From contig CAJTOO010000018.1 of assembly GCA_910577735.1 (NCBI GenBank), forward strand, positions 1 to 64,000: a stretch of 64,000 bases of DNA, given 5' to 3'. Shown here piece by piece: positions 8,814 through 18,351 of the stretch. The notes beneath the pieces are model-generated. The model made no database searches and had not been told where the DNA came from. It saw only the letters and a list, made by a program, of their open reading frames with translations. Both the position numbers and the translations under genes were made by a program. Source of the stretch: an uncultured Lachnospiraceae bacterium (lineage in GTDB: Bacteria > Bacillota > Clostridia > Lachnospirales > Lachnospiraceae). Position 1 is the first letter of the stretch; every line of letters begins with the position of its first letter.

Positions 8814-9704
8814 ATGAGAGAGAGTAAGAAAAATGGGATGGAAAAGAAAATGGAGCGGCAGTACTTGGTGATGGTTTTACCGGGCTTTTTGATTTTTACG
8901 GTTGGCCTGATCATTCCCATGCTGATGGCGGTCAGATATTCTTTCACGAACTGGGACGGTATGTCAACTGTGAAATCTTTCGTGGGGCTGAAGAATTATA
9001 TGGATTTGTTTCAGGATGCGGATTTCCGGTCAGCATGGTGGTTTACGATTAAATTTACGATAGGCAATACAATTATTCAGAATGTACTGGCACTTTTGTT
9101 TGCTGTCATGCTGGACAGCGGTATCAAAGCACAGAAATTGTATCGGACGGCCTTTTTTGTGCCATGTTTGATCAGCTCGCTGATTGTCGGATTTATCTGG
9201 CTGAAGATGTTTTCCAACGTGCTTCCTGAGATCAATGAGATTTTGGGAACCAATATCAATTTCCTGTTGTTTGGAGATGGCAAGACCGTGCTGTCAGGAC
9301 TTTTGATAGCGAACAACTGGCAGTGGATAGGCTATTGGATGCTGATTTATCTTGCAGGCTTGCAGTCCATACCGGCAGATCTGTATGAGGCGGCCAAAGT
9401 GGATGGGGCGGGTGCGGTCAGCCGTTTCCGCAATATCACCATTCCGATGTTGGCACCTGCCATCACCATCTGTGTGGTCGGTATCACCACAGGATCTTTG
9501 AAAGTCTATGATCTTCTGGTATCTTCCACGAAGGGAGGCCCCGGCAGGGCATCTACGTCCATTATTTATCAGACATATGCAACGGCGATCAACGGCAGAC
9601 AGTACGGATATGGTTCCGCCATGTCGGTGACGCTGGTGATCGTGCTCCTGCTGGTAGCATTGATTCAGGTGAAAGGATTGAAGAAAAAGGAGGTGCAGGC
9701 ATAA
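8814..9704 (+). CDS. ABC sugar transporter permease, MalF/UgpA-like
   Basis: Integral membrane protein of 296 residues with six predicted membrane segments, the first at about residues 18-40. The binding-protein-dependent permease (EAA) loop reads LYEAAKVDGAGAVSRFRNITIPML, near residues 191-214. It has the short N-terminus of the UgpA/MsmF group. It forms a heterodimer with the next gene product and imports the sugar carried by the upstream SBP. An in-frame ATG 24 bases further in is an alternative start. Stop and next start overlap as TAATG. Confidence 0.92.
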   Translation: MRESKKNGMEKKMERQYLVMVLPGFLIFTVGLIIPMLMAVRYSFTNWDGMSTVKSFVGLKNYMDLFQDADFRSAWWFTIKFTIGNTIIQNVLALLFAVMLDSGIKAQKLYRTAFFVPCLISSLIVGFIWLKMFSNVLPEINEILGTNINFLLFGDGKTVLSGLLIANNWQWIGYWMLIYLAGLQSIPADLYEAAKVDGAGAVSRFRNITIPMLAPAITICVVGITTGSLKVYDLLVSSTKGGPGRASTSIIYQTYATAINGRQYGYGSAMSVTLVIVLLLVALIQVKGLKKKEVQA

Positions 9705-10567
9705 TGACGAAACATAAAATGAAAGAAGAGATTCCGCGAGAGCCTTATACAAAGAGTACCCTGGTGATACAGATCGTCATGACCCTGGTGGCAGTTTTGT
9801 TCATTGCACCGATTTTAATCATCATTAATTACTCTTTTAAGACTAAGAAGGAACTGTATCTAAGCAGTCCATTGGCACTGCCGCAGAGCCTCCAGTTTGC
9901 CAATTATGAGAAGGCGTTCTCCAAGCTGGATCTTGCCACTACCTTTACGAATACTTTTCTATATACAGCTGTCAGCGTCCTGATTCTGGCACTGCTGTGC
10001 GGTTCTACGGCGTGGGCGATTGCAAGATGCAGGGCAAAGTTTTTTAAGTTTTGCTATATATATTTTATTGTAGGCATCCTGATTCCATATCAAGCGTTAT
10101 TTTTACCTATCTATATAATCGGATATAATTTAAATCTGACAAATACGAGATATGGTATTATCTTTATGTATATTGCAACCGGTGTATCCTTTGGCGTATT
10201 TCTGATGAACAGTTTTATGTCCACGGTGCCGCTGGAACTGGAAGAAGCGGCACGGATTGACGGCTGTTCTGTTTTCAGGACGTATTTTACCATTGTTATG
10301 CCTTTGTTAAAGCCGGCAATGGCAACGCTGGTGATCATGCAGGCTTTTCAAATCTGGAACGATTATCTGCTGGCCAGTCTATATGTGAGCAAGAAACAGT
10401 TAAAGACGCTCACCGTGGCGATTCAATCGCTCTTCTCGGCACAGACCAGCGATTATACCACGGCCATGGCAGCCATCATCATATCGGTGCTTCCGATTGC
10501 GATATTGTTTATCAGTCTTCAGAAATATTTTATTAAGGGTATGACCGTGGGCGCAGTGAAGGGCTGA
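9704..10567 (+). CDS. ABC sugar transporter permease, MalG/UgpE-like
   Basis: Second permease subunit, 287 residues with six predicted membrane segments. The EAA loop is LELEEAARIDGCSVFRTYFTIVMPLLKPA, and the C-terminus KGMTVGAVKG is typical of MalG/UgpE proteins. It is translationally coupled to the first permease through TAATG, with AGGAGG-like bases at the end of that gene. It completes the membrane channel of the importer. Confidence 0.92.
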   Translation: MTKHKMKEEIPREPYTKSTLVIQIVMTLVAVLFIAPILIIINYSFKTKKELYLSSPLALPQSLQFANYEKAFSKLDLATTFTNTFLYTAVSVLILALLCGSTAWAIARCRAKFFKFCYIYFIVGILIPYQALFLPIYIIGYNLNLTNTRYGIIFMYIATGVSFGVFLMNSFMSTVPLELEEAARIDGCSVFRTYFTIVMPLLKPAMATLVIMQAFQIWNDYLLASLYVSKKQLKTLTVAIQSLFSAQTSDYTTAMAAIIISVLPIAILFISLQKYFIKGMTVGAVKG

Positions 10568-10659
10568 CTTGAGGCGGACAGTAAATAGGGCTAAGGCCAC
10601 AACGACGGGGCTGAGGGCTGCTGACGGTTTGGATTCGGAAAAGGAGGAGCATTATCAGG

Positions 10660-12777
10660 ATGGTAACGATGTTAAAGAAATACACATTTGGGGATATGGA
10701 GTGCCGTTATCTGCTAGACAGCGAAAGCAGGAATGTAGAGCTGCTGTTGATTCCGGCCGGGATGGAAATATTAGATTGGGAGCAGAAGAAGCAGGCGGCA
10801 GACTCCCTGATTCAGGTAAAAAAGGCAGGAGATGTTTATTCCGGCGGGTATGCAGGCGGCAATACCATGCGGCAGAGCGTGACAACGACACAGCTTGCAT
10901 ACGATGAGCAGTGCGTGGAGGAGAATGAACGGCAGATTGCGGTGCATACATGGATGAAGGGCAGCGATGGCTGCAGGGCAAGACACTGCCTGGTGTGGCA
11001 TAAGGGCGGCAGGTATCTGGAATGTTATACAGAATTTGTGAATGACGGGACAGAGACGGTCAGCCTGGAAATGTTATCCAGCTTTTCACTGGGCGGCATT
11101 ACGCCTTTTACGGCAGGCGATGCACATGACAGTCTGATGGTGCATCGGATCAGGAGCGTATGGAGCATGGAAGGACGTCTGGAAAGCCGGACCATGGAGG
11201 AATTGCAGTTGGAACCCTCCTGGGCGGGACACGCGGTCCGGTCAGAACGGTTTGGTCAGGCGGGATCCATGCCGGTCAATCATTATTTTCCCTGGCTTGT
11301 GATAGAGGATAACAGGAACGATGTCTTCTGGGGTGCGCAGATTATGCACAATGCCTCCTGGCAGATGGAAGTCTATCGGAAGGATGACGGGGTGTCCATT
11401 TCGGGCGGTCTGGCAGACAGGGAGTTCGGGCATTGGATGAAAAACTTAGAACCCGGAGAGTTTTTTCTGAGTCCTATGGCTATTCTGTCCGTTGCAAGGG
11501 GCGGCGGTGTGGACGGGATTGCCCAGAGAATGACGAGTGCACTGGAAGCTTATGTGGATGCGGGGCCGGAATGTGAGCAGGGACTGCCCATTGTCTTTAA
11601 CGAGTACTGCACTACATGGGGATGTCCGTCCCACGAGAATATCAGAAGTATTCTGGATGTGGTAAAAGACAGGGGATTTTCCTATTTTGTCATAGACTGC
11701 GGATGGTATAAGAAAGAGGGGATTCCCTGGGATATCATGATGGGAGACTATGATGTCTCGAAGGAGTTGTTCCCGGAGGGACTTGATAAGACAGTACAGG
11801 CGATTAAAGATGCCAATATGAAGGCCGGGATATGGTTTGAAATAGAGAATGTGGGAGAAGCGGCCAAACAGTATCATAATACGGCCCATCTTCTGAAACG
11901 GGATGGCAGGGTACTGACGACTACTATGAGACGGTTCTTTGATATGCGGGACCCTTGGGTGGAGGAGTATCTGACGGATAAGGTGATCGGTACGTTGTTA
12001 AGGTACGGTTTTGAGTATATGAAAATAGATTACAACGATACCATCGGTATTGGCTGTGACGGCTCTGAGTCGTTGGGAGAGGGACTTCGCCAGAACATGT
12101 GCGCTTCCCTTGCGTTCATAGAAAAAGTAAAGAGAAGTGTGCCGGGAATCGTTTTAGAAAACTGTGCATCCGGCGGCCACCGTCTGGAGCCGCTTCTGAT
12201 GAGTAAAATGAGTATGGCATCTTTTTCGGATGCCCATGAATGTGAAGAGATTCCTGTGATCGCAGCAAATCTGCACAGAGTCATCCTGCCCAGGCAGAGC
12301 CAGATCTGGGCGGTAATCCGTAAAGAAGATTCCCTGAAACGGATTGCCTATTCTGTGGCAAATACTTTCCTCGGAAGGATGTGTATTTCCGGGGATGTGA
12401 CGATGTTAGATGACAAGCAGTGGGGAATCATTGATGCAGGTATTGCCTTTTATCAAAAGATTGCCGATATTATAAAACGAGGAACCACTTTCTTCTATGG
12501 CACCAGGCCGGGCAGTTATCGTAATCTGAAAGGCTGGCAGGGTATCGTAAGGGTATCTGAGAACGGAAGGGCGTATGCGCTGTTTCACATCTTTACAAGG
12601 CAGGATGATGTGGTCAGGATGCCGCTGCCCGGACAGGGTAAATGGCGGATAACGGACTCCTACTCCTATGGAGAGTATGAAGTGTTTATTGAGGAGAAGG
12701 ATAAGGAAAGCCAGATTTGTTATCGGATAAGAGAAGAGAAAGAAGCAGCGGCGGTCATTCTGGAACAGGAAAGATGA
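10660..12777 (+). CDS. GH36-family alpha-galactosidase
   Basis: Glycoside hydrolase of 705 residues without a signal peptide, so cytoplasmic. An N-terminal beta-sandwich is followed by a (beta/alpha)8 barrel (about 300-620) and a C-terminal beta domain. The nucleophile is the Asp of YMKIDYN (about D457) and the acid/base the Asp of SFSDAHE (about D524); CASGGHR between them is typical of GH36. These motifs differ from KWDxNR/SDN of classical MelA-like enzymes, so a variant alpha-galactoside specificity is possible. AGGAGG at 10642-10647 lies 12 bases before ATG 10660; ATG 10669 is an alternative. It sits last in the transporter operon and should cleave terminal galactose from the imported sugar. 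Confidence 0.87.
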   Translation: MVTMLKKYTFGDMECRYLLDSESRNVELLLIPAGMEILDWEQKKQAADSLIQVKKAGDVYSGGYAGGNTMRQSVTTTQLAYDEQCVEENERQIAVHTWMKGSDGCRARHCLVWHKGGRYLECYTEFVNDGTETVSLEMLSSFSLGGITPFTAGDAHDSLMVHRIRSVWSMEGRLESRTMEELQLEPSWAGHAVRSERFGQAGSMPVNHYFPWLVIEDNRNDVFWGAQIMHNASWQMEVYRKDDGVSISGGLADREFGHWMKNLEPGEFFLSPMAILSVARGGGVDGIAQRMTSALEAYVDAGPECEQGLPIVFNEYCTTWGCPSHENIRSILDVVKDRGFSYFVIDCGWYKKEGIPWDIMMGDYDVSKELFPEGLDKTVQAIKDANMKAGIWFEIENVGEAAKQYHNTAHLLKRDGRVLTTTMRRFFDMRDPWVEEYLTDKVIGTLLRYGFEYMKIDYNDTIGIGCDGSESLGEGLRQNMCASLAFIEKVKRSVPGIVLENCASGGHRLEPLLMSKMSMASFSDAHECEEIPVIAANLHRVILPRQSQIWAVIRKEDSLKRIAYSVANTFLGRMCISGDVTMLDDKQWGIIDAGIAFYQKIADIIKRGTTFFYGTRPGSYRNLKGWQGIVRVSENGRAYALFHIFTRQDDVVRMPLPGQGKWRITDSYSYGEYEVFIEEKDKESQICYRIREEKEAAAVILEQER

Positions 12778-12889
12778 CGGATATCGTCCAAGGCTGTTTG
12801 CTTTTTACACGTTAGCCGGAAGTGGAAGCCTGAATAGATTTGCATAGGTGTGAAACGTAAGTGAAAGCGGCAGAAAGGAACCAGATAAG

Positions 12890-14071
12890 ATGGCAGAGAG
12901 AAATTTAAATTTTGACAAAGTGGTGGAGAGACGGGGAACAGGGTGTCTTAAGTATGACTTTGTAAAACAATGGGGTATGCCGGAAGATGTACTGCCCTTG
13001 TGGGTAGCAGATATGGATTTTGAGACTTCTTCTTATGTGGTGGATGCGCTGGCAGAAAGACTGCGGCACGGAATTTTTGGTTATACAGAGTCCGGAGAGG
13101 AATATTTTGAAGCTGTGAAGGGATGGATGGCACGGCATCATGATTGGGAAATAAAAAGGGACTGGCTGGTGAAGACGCCAGGCGTAGTCTTTGCACTGGC
13201 CATGGCTGTCAGAGCTTATACCAACCCAGGGGATGCGGTTCTGATACAACAGCCTGTCTATTATCCCTTTTCGGAAGTCGTCAGGGATAACGGCAGGAGA
13301 CTGATCAGCAATACCCTGTATTTGGGAGATGACAACCGTTATCATATAGATTTTGAAGACTTTGAGCGGAAACTAGTAGAAGAGAAGATTAAGCTGTTTA
13401 TTCTGTGCAGCCCTCACAATCCTGTGGGGCGTGTGTGGACCAGGGAGGAATTGTGCCGGTTAGGAGATTTGTGTGTGAAACACAACGTGACCGTGGTGAG
13501 CGATGAAATTCACGCAGACTTTGTATTTCAGGGAAAGCATCAAGTGTTTGCCAATCTGAAAAAGGAATATGAGTCCGTCAGCATCATCTGTACGGCACCC
13601 AGTAAGACTTTTAATCTGGCGGGGCTTGTGATGTCCAATATTTTTATTCCAGACGCAGAACTTCGGAAGCGGTTCCGCGGGCAGATGGATGCTGCCGGCA
13701 TCAGCCAGCTTGGGGTGATGGGGCTTACAGCCTGCGAGGCAGCTTACAGGCATGGTGAAGAGTGGTATCAGGCTATGCTTAAGTATGTAAAAGATAATAT
13801 TGACTTTATAAGTCAATATGTGAAAGAAAATCTGCCAGGCGTCCGTATGGTGGAACATGAGGGGACTTATCTGGTATGGCTGGATTTCCGGGGGATTGGC
13901 CTGGATGAAAAGACATTGGAGCATAAGATCGTTCACGAGGCGAAGCTCTGGCTGGACAGCGGCACTATGTTCGGCGAAGGAGGAAGCGGTTTCCAGCGAG
14001 TCAATGCGGCATGTTCGAGAAAGATTCTCAAGGAGGCGCTTGATAGAATGAAAGCGGCGTTTATAGAGTAA
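12890..14071 (+). CDS. MalY/PatB-family PLP aminotransferase (probable cystathionine beta-lyase)
   Basis: Fold-type I PLP enzyme of 393 residues. The N-terminus NFDKVVERRGTGCLKYD and the block LPLWVADMDF are typical of MalY/PatB C-S lyases. The PLP lysine is in TAPSKTFNLAGL (about K239), and VSDEIHADF carries the cofactor-binding Asp. Family members cleave cystathionine or cysteine to give homocysteine or sulfide plus pyruvate; E. coli MalY also affects the maltose regulon. AAGGA precedes the ATG. The gap after the alpha-galactosidase has no clear terminator, but functional linkage to sugar use is not evident. Confidence 0.9.
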   Translation: MAERNLNFDKVVERRGTGCLKYDFVKQWGMPEDVLPLWVADMDFETSSYVVDALAERLRHGIFGYTESGEEYFEAVKGWMARHHDWEIKRDWLVKTPGVVFALAMAVRAYTNPGDAVLIQQPVYYPFSEVVRDNGRRLISNTLYLGDDNRYHIDFEDFERKLVEEKIKLFILCSPHNPVGRVWTREELCRLGDLCVKHNVTVVSDEIHADFVFQGKHQVFANLKKEYESVSIICTAPSKTFNLAGLVMSNIFIPDAELRKRFRGQMDAAGISQLGVMGLTACEAAYRHGEEWYQAMLKYVKDNIDFISQYVKENLPGVRMVEHEGTYLVWLDFRGIGLDEKTLEHKIVHEAKLWLDSGTMFGEGGSGFQRVNAACSRKILKEALDRMKAAFIE

Positions 14072-14084
14072 GGAAGCAGAATGA

Positions 14085-14115
14085 CAGCCCCCGGGTATTC
14101 GGGGGCTGCTGTATT
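14085..14115. terminator. Strong terminator between convergent genes
   Basis: CAGCCCCCG at 14085-14093 pairs perfectly with CGGGGGCTG at 14100-14108, with loop GGTATT. It lies between the MalY-like gene and the convergent hybrid kinase gene. Confidence 0.8.
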
Positions 14116-14147
14116 TACAGAATATCCAAGTTCGTGAAGCAAATTAC

Positions 14148-17100
14148 TTAAAGCACACTATCCAAAGTATCAAACAACACCTGTACATCAATGGGTTTTG
14201 CAATATGACCGTTCATACCGCTCTTAAGAGCAGCGTCTCTGTCTTCAGCGAAAGCGTTAGCAGTCATGGCTATAATGGGAATGGTAGCAAGTTTGCGGTT
14301 TTCCAGATTCCGTATTGCCTGGGTCGCTTCATAGCCGTTCATCACGGGCATTTGCACATCCATGAGCACTGCCTGATAATAGCCCGGTTGTGATGCCTTT
14401 ATCATATCTGCGGCAATCTGACCGTTATCTGCCACATCCACAGTGAAACCTGCATTTTCCAGAATGGCCACGGCGATTTCCTGATTCATCTCCACATCTT
14501 CTGCCAGCAGAATCCGTCCGGTGTGATGGGCAGTAAAATTCTCTGCGTTAACCTTAACATCTTTGGCCTCCGGACGCATCACCGTTTGCAGACAGGAACT
14601 TAATTCCGACAGGAATAAGGGTTTACTGCAAAATGCTGTGACACCGGCTTCTTTAGCCTCCGCTTCAATATCCGCCCAGTCATAGGCGGTCAGGATAATC
14701 ACGGGCGCGTTGGAATTGATTTCTTTACGGATTCGCCTGGTCACTTCCACGCCGTTCATATCCGGGAGAAGCCAGTCAATAATATAGACAGAGTAGTCGG
14801 TGTTTCTCATCACTGCCTGATGGGTGCGCAGTACAGCTTCTTTTCCGGAAAGTGTCCATTCGGCACGCATGCCAAGCTGCCCCAGCATATAGGAAACACT
14901 GTCACAGGTATTGAAATCATCATCTACCACAAGTGCTTTGCAGTGTCTTAATTCCGGAATCACTACAGGCTCTTTGATACTGGAATTGAGACGGAAAGTA
15001 AAGGAGACTGTAAATTCTGTCCCTACACCCTGTTCGCTCTTGACAGAGATATTACCGTTCATCATATCCACAATATTTTTGGTAATGGCCATTCCAAGGC
15101 CGGTTCCCTGGATTTTGCTGATAGTAGAGTTCCTTTCCCGTTCAAAGGGTTCGAAAATATGTTCCACAAATTCCTGGCTCATGCCGATGCCGTTGTCTTT
15201 GATGCAGAATTCATAATAGGCATATCCTTCCGGCGCACCGGGCTTTTCGGTGATCCGCATGCTGACGCTGCCGCCTGCGCCGGTATATTTTACAGCATTG
15301 CTTAAGAGGTTTAAAAGAACCTGATTGAGCCGCAGCTGATCACAGAAGATATCTTCATCCCAGACATCCACAGTGTCAAACTGTAATTCCAGCTGTTTGG
15401 CATGAATGTCTGCCTGCAAAATATTGCGCAGGCCATGGAGGATATCCGGCAGGCTGCAGGGTTTTTCATCGAGATGAATCTTGCCGCTCTCAATGTGGCT
15501 CATGTCCAATATATCATTGATCAGACTTAACAGATGATTGCCAGAGGTCTTGATTTTCTGGAGATATTCTGCAACTTGTTCTGTATGCTCAATATGTGTG
15601 ATAGCCAGATTCGTAAAGCCCACGATTGCGTTCATTGGTGTACGGATATCATGAGACATATTCGATAAGAACACACTCTTTGCTTTACTTGCCCGGTTAG
15701 CCTGAGAAAGAGCTGTTTCCAACAGGGTGTTCTGCTCGATTTCCTTGCGCAGTTCTGCATCCACATTACGAAACCCAAGGACATATCCGATGCCATTGGC
15801 ACTGTTTCCTGCGTTTACGGCCTTCATCTGGAAATAGATGACCTCATCGCCCAGGCATTTGCGGTAATTGGCATAGTATATTTTCCCTTCGGTCAGTTCT
15901 GTTTTCAGGGTATCCAGAGAGACTGCATGGCGAAGCAGTTCACGGTCATCTTCATGGACCCATTTCTGTATGTATTGTTCCATGCTTTCCTGCAGGGAAA
16001 TTTCACCGACGAAATAGGAGTTGGGTCCTTGTCCATCGGTGCGGATTGGTGTGGCCATGCCTGTTTTGGGATTCACGAAACAGACCAGGGTGAAATCAAT
16101 GCTAAGTGCCTGAACCAATTCCATCTGCCGTCTTTCATTTTGTTTTTCCTGAAGTTTCCTTGCAGTGCAATCCAGAAGGAAGCGCTGGATGAAAAGTTCT
16201 CCGTTTTCTTCAAACAGCTTGATGTTCCCCATGACGTGGAGGATTTCCCCGTCTTTATGTTTTACGCGGTACTCTACGCTGATATTGTCTCCGGCTTTTT
16301 TCAGGGTTTTAATGCTATTTAACAGACTGCTTTTGTCTTCTTCTATGACAGATGACGCAATCAGGTCAAATCCGTCGTCTTCCAATTCTTTCTGTGATTC
16401 ATATCCCAGAATCTTCAGTGCGGCAGAGTTTATGTTTACGATACGAGAACCATCCAGGGAATGGGTCATCACGCCGCATTCTATGGTGGTAAAAATGGTC
16501 TCTAATGTACGGTTCTTCTTAATCAGTTCCTGCTCATAAGCGCGCTCCTGCGTCACATCAATGGCCACGCCTACCGTTCCCATAACGTTGCCGTCAAGAT
16601 TATAAAGGGGAGATTTATATGTCATGAGGGTTCGCATGCCCTCTCCGGTTTTGATAATCTCTTCCGACACAAAGGTATGCTTTTTGCTCATGACCTGATG
16701 TTCTGACTCTATACAGGCTGGGTCATCCTGCTCTACATCCCAGATGTAGGCATGCCTCTGGCCTTCTACCTGCTGTTTGGTCTTGTTGACAGTCCGGCAG
16801 AAGCTGTCGTTTACTTTCTCATGGACGCCGTCTTTGTCCTTATACCAGACCAGGTTGGGAATGTTATTGATCGTAGCTTCAAGATAATGATTGGTCTGCC
16901 AGAAATCCTTGCTCATCTTGCAGGTCTGCTGCCACCTGGAGAACCGGAACCGTATTTCTTCATCTGACAGGGGAGTGATCCAGATATCCGTAATATCGGA
17001 CACCATCGAATCGCCACAGAGCACCTGCAATTGCTTTTTATCTGCCAGCAGAATGATCTGTGTCTCATCACTGCGGTTTTGTATCAGGACTTCTAAAGCA

Positions 17101-17285
17101 TCCGGAAAATCCAGACACGACAAATCGGCAATAATTAAATCTGCATCTGCTGCCAGGGAGGCTTCCGGCTCGTCGCTCTCCGTAAAAATATGGGTAAAAT
17201 TTTCAAGAGCAGGCATCTTTTGGATCACGTTGAAAATGCGGCAGGGATGTCCTGCAAGGTATATATGAAGACGGCAATTATACAT
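14148..17285 (-). CDS. Hybrid sensor histidine kinase, cytoplasmic, with PAS and two receiver domains
   Basis: A 1045-residue protein without clear membrane segments. In order: a degenerate receiver-like N-terminus (about 1-125, with DLIIADL); PAS regions at about 130-250 and 255-375 plus a further PAS-like stretch to about 510; HisKA with FLSNMSHDIRTPMN (His about 545); HATPase with NAVKY, DNGIGM and GTGLGMAI; and two receivers whose Asp residues lie in IIDWLLPDMNG (about 837) and VLMDVQMPVMNG (about 974). No HPt or DNA-binding output domain is visible, so the phosphate must pass to an unlinked partner or the protein signals by contact. GGGGGAAAG precedes the ATG. It diverges from the nitroreductase gene. 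Confidence 0.93.
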   Translation of the reverse strand: MYNCRLHIYLAGHPCRIFNVIQKMPALENFTHIFTESDEPEASLAADADLIIADLSCLDFPDALEVLIQNRSDETQIILLADKKQLQVLCGDSMVSDITDIWITPLSDEEIRFRFSRWQQTCKMSKDFWQTNHYLEATINNIPNLVWYKDKDGVHEKVNDSFCRTVNKTKQQVEGQRHAYIWDVEQDDPACIESEHQVMSKKHTFVSEEIIKTGEGMRTLMTYKSPLYNLDGNVMGTVGVAIDVTQERAYEQELIKKNRTLETIFTTIECGVMTHSLDGSRIVNINSAALKILGYESQKELEDDGFDLIASSVIEEDKSSLLNSIKTLKKAGDNISVEYRVKHKDGEILHVMGNIKLFEENGELFIQRFLLDCTARKLQEKQNERRQMELVQALSIDFTLVCFVNPKTGMATPIRTDGQGPNSYFVGEISLQESMEQYIQKWVHEDDRELLRHAVSLDTLKTELTEGKIYYANYRKCLGDEVIYFQMKAVNAGNSANGIGYVLGFRNVDAELRKEIEQNTLLETALSQANRASKAKSVFLSNMSHDIRTPMNAIVGFTNLAITHIEHTEQVAEYLQKIKTSGNHLLSLINDILDMSHIESGKIHLDEKPCSLPDILHGLRNILQADIHAKQLELQFDTVDVWDEDIFCDQLRLNQVLLNLLSNAVKYTGAGGSVSMRITEKPGAPEGYAYYEFCIKDNGIGMSQEFVEHIFEPFERERNSTISKIQGTGLGMAITKNIVDMMNGNISVKSEQGVGTEFTVSFTFRLNSSIKEPVVIPELRHCKALVVDDDFNTCDSVSYMLGQLGMRAEWTLSGKEAVLRTHQAVMRNTDYSVYIIDWLLPDMNGVEVTRRIRKEINSNAPVIILTAYDWADIEAEAKEAGVTAFCSKPLFLSELSSCLQTVMRPEAKDVKVNAENFTAHHTGRILLAEDVEMNQEIAVAILENAGFTVDVADNGQIAADMIKASQPGYYQAVLMDVQMPVMNGYEATQAIRNLENRKLATIPIIAMTANAFAEDRDAALKSGMNGHIAKPIDVQVLFDTLDSVL

Positions 17286-17346
17286 ATCAACTTTCCCCCA
17301 TACATGTAAAAATATCTAATATGTTTATTTTAACAATCCTGCCAAC

Positions 17347-17378
17347 TTGTGTCAATATGAGGAGAAGCTTTGTATAAT
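17347..17378 (+). promoter_or_regulatory. Candidate promoter before the nitroreductase gene
   Basis: A consensus TATAAT at 17373-17378 has a TTGTGT at 17347-17352, but the 20-base spacing is long. It lies in the 255-base divergent region, which also has to hold the hybrid-kinase promoter on the other strand. Confidence 0.35.
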
Positions 17379-17540
17379 CTAATTTTACAGGTGCTAAAGA
17401 GGCAGTCTTTTAATGGGGTTGCAGGAAAGATGTTTTCTGGATTATAATAAAAAAAGTATGATGTACTGTAAAATTAGCGGAAATTCTTGTACAGATGATG
17501 ACAGAGACCGTAACACAGGCTTATAGGGAGAGAAAGGAGT

Positions 17541-18323
17541 ATGGCAGCGTCTATGAATGAAATCATGAAAGCACTGCACCGGAGGAAATCAGTGCGGGTG
17601 TTTACCGAAGAAGATATATCTTTGGAGGATAAACGCAGTATCTTAGAGGCATCGTTACAGGCGCCGTCTGCGGGCTGCCAGTTATTATATACCATTCTGG
17701 ATATAACAGACCCGTATAAAAAGGAGAAACTGGCCCAGCTTTGCGATAAGCAGCTCTTTATCGGAAAGGCAAAGATGGTGCTGGTGTTCTGTGCGGACTG
17801 CAGGAAATGGCTCTCCTTTTATCAGGAAGCGGGATTAGAACCAAGACTTCCGGGGCCGGGCGATCTGCTCTTAGCGGTGGAGGATGCTCTGATTGCTGCA
17901 CAAAATGCGGTTACAGCGGCGCAGAGTCTGGGGATTGGTTCCTGCTATATCGGTGATGTGATGGAAAATGCAGAGGAGATGAAAGTCCTTTTACAGCTGC
18001 CGCAGTATGTTTATCCAGCCTGTATGATTGTGTTCGGGTATCCTACGAAACAGCAGGAAGAGCGTAAGAAACCGGAACGGTTCAGGGTATCTGATATGGT
18101 CTGTGAAAACAGTTATCGGGACAAAAGCAGTGAGGAAATCCGGGAAATGTTCCAGGGAAGAACGGGCATGAAAGCTTATGAAGATTGGATGGAGGCATTC
18201 TGGAAGAGAAAGTATGAGTCTGATTTTTCAAAGGAGATGAACCGCTCTATGGAGGTATATCTGAAGGATTATGCAGTTGATACAGTTTTTCATGGATTTG
18301 ATATGCTAAAAGGTGTAGAATAA
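17541..18323 (+). CDS. Nitroreductase-family flavoprotein
   Basis: FMN-dependent oxidoreductase of about 260 residues. The N-terminal RRKSVRVFTEEDI is the FMN-phosphate motif of the family. ASLQAPSAGC, the helix AQNAVTAAQSLGIGSCYIGD and the C-terminal VFGYPT also match. A C-terminal extension of about 70 residues (from RDKSSEEIREMFQGR) is common in clostridial members. The family reduces nitro compounds, quinones or flavins with NAD(P)H; the substrate is not evident. AAAGGAG lies close before the start; the second ATG (MNEIMKAL) is an alternative. It is followed after 28 bases by a hybrid kinase gene and probably shares its transcript. Confidence 0.9.
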   Translation: MAASMNEIMKALHRRKSVRVFTEEDISLEDKRSILEASLQAPSAGCQLLYTILDITDPYKKEKLAQLCDKQLFIGKAKMVLVFCADCRKWLSFYQEAGLEPRLPGPGDLLLAVEDALIAAQNAVTAAQSLGIGSCYIGDVMENAEEMKVLLQLPQYVYPACMIVFGYPTKQQEERKKPERFRVSDMVCENSYRDKSSEEIREMFQGRTGMKAYEDWMEAFWKRKYESDFSKEMNRSMEVYLKDYAVDTVFHGFDMLKGVE

Positions 18324-18351
18324 AAGCAGATTATACATCTGAAAGAGGGGG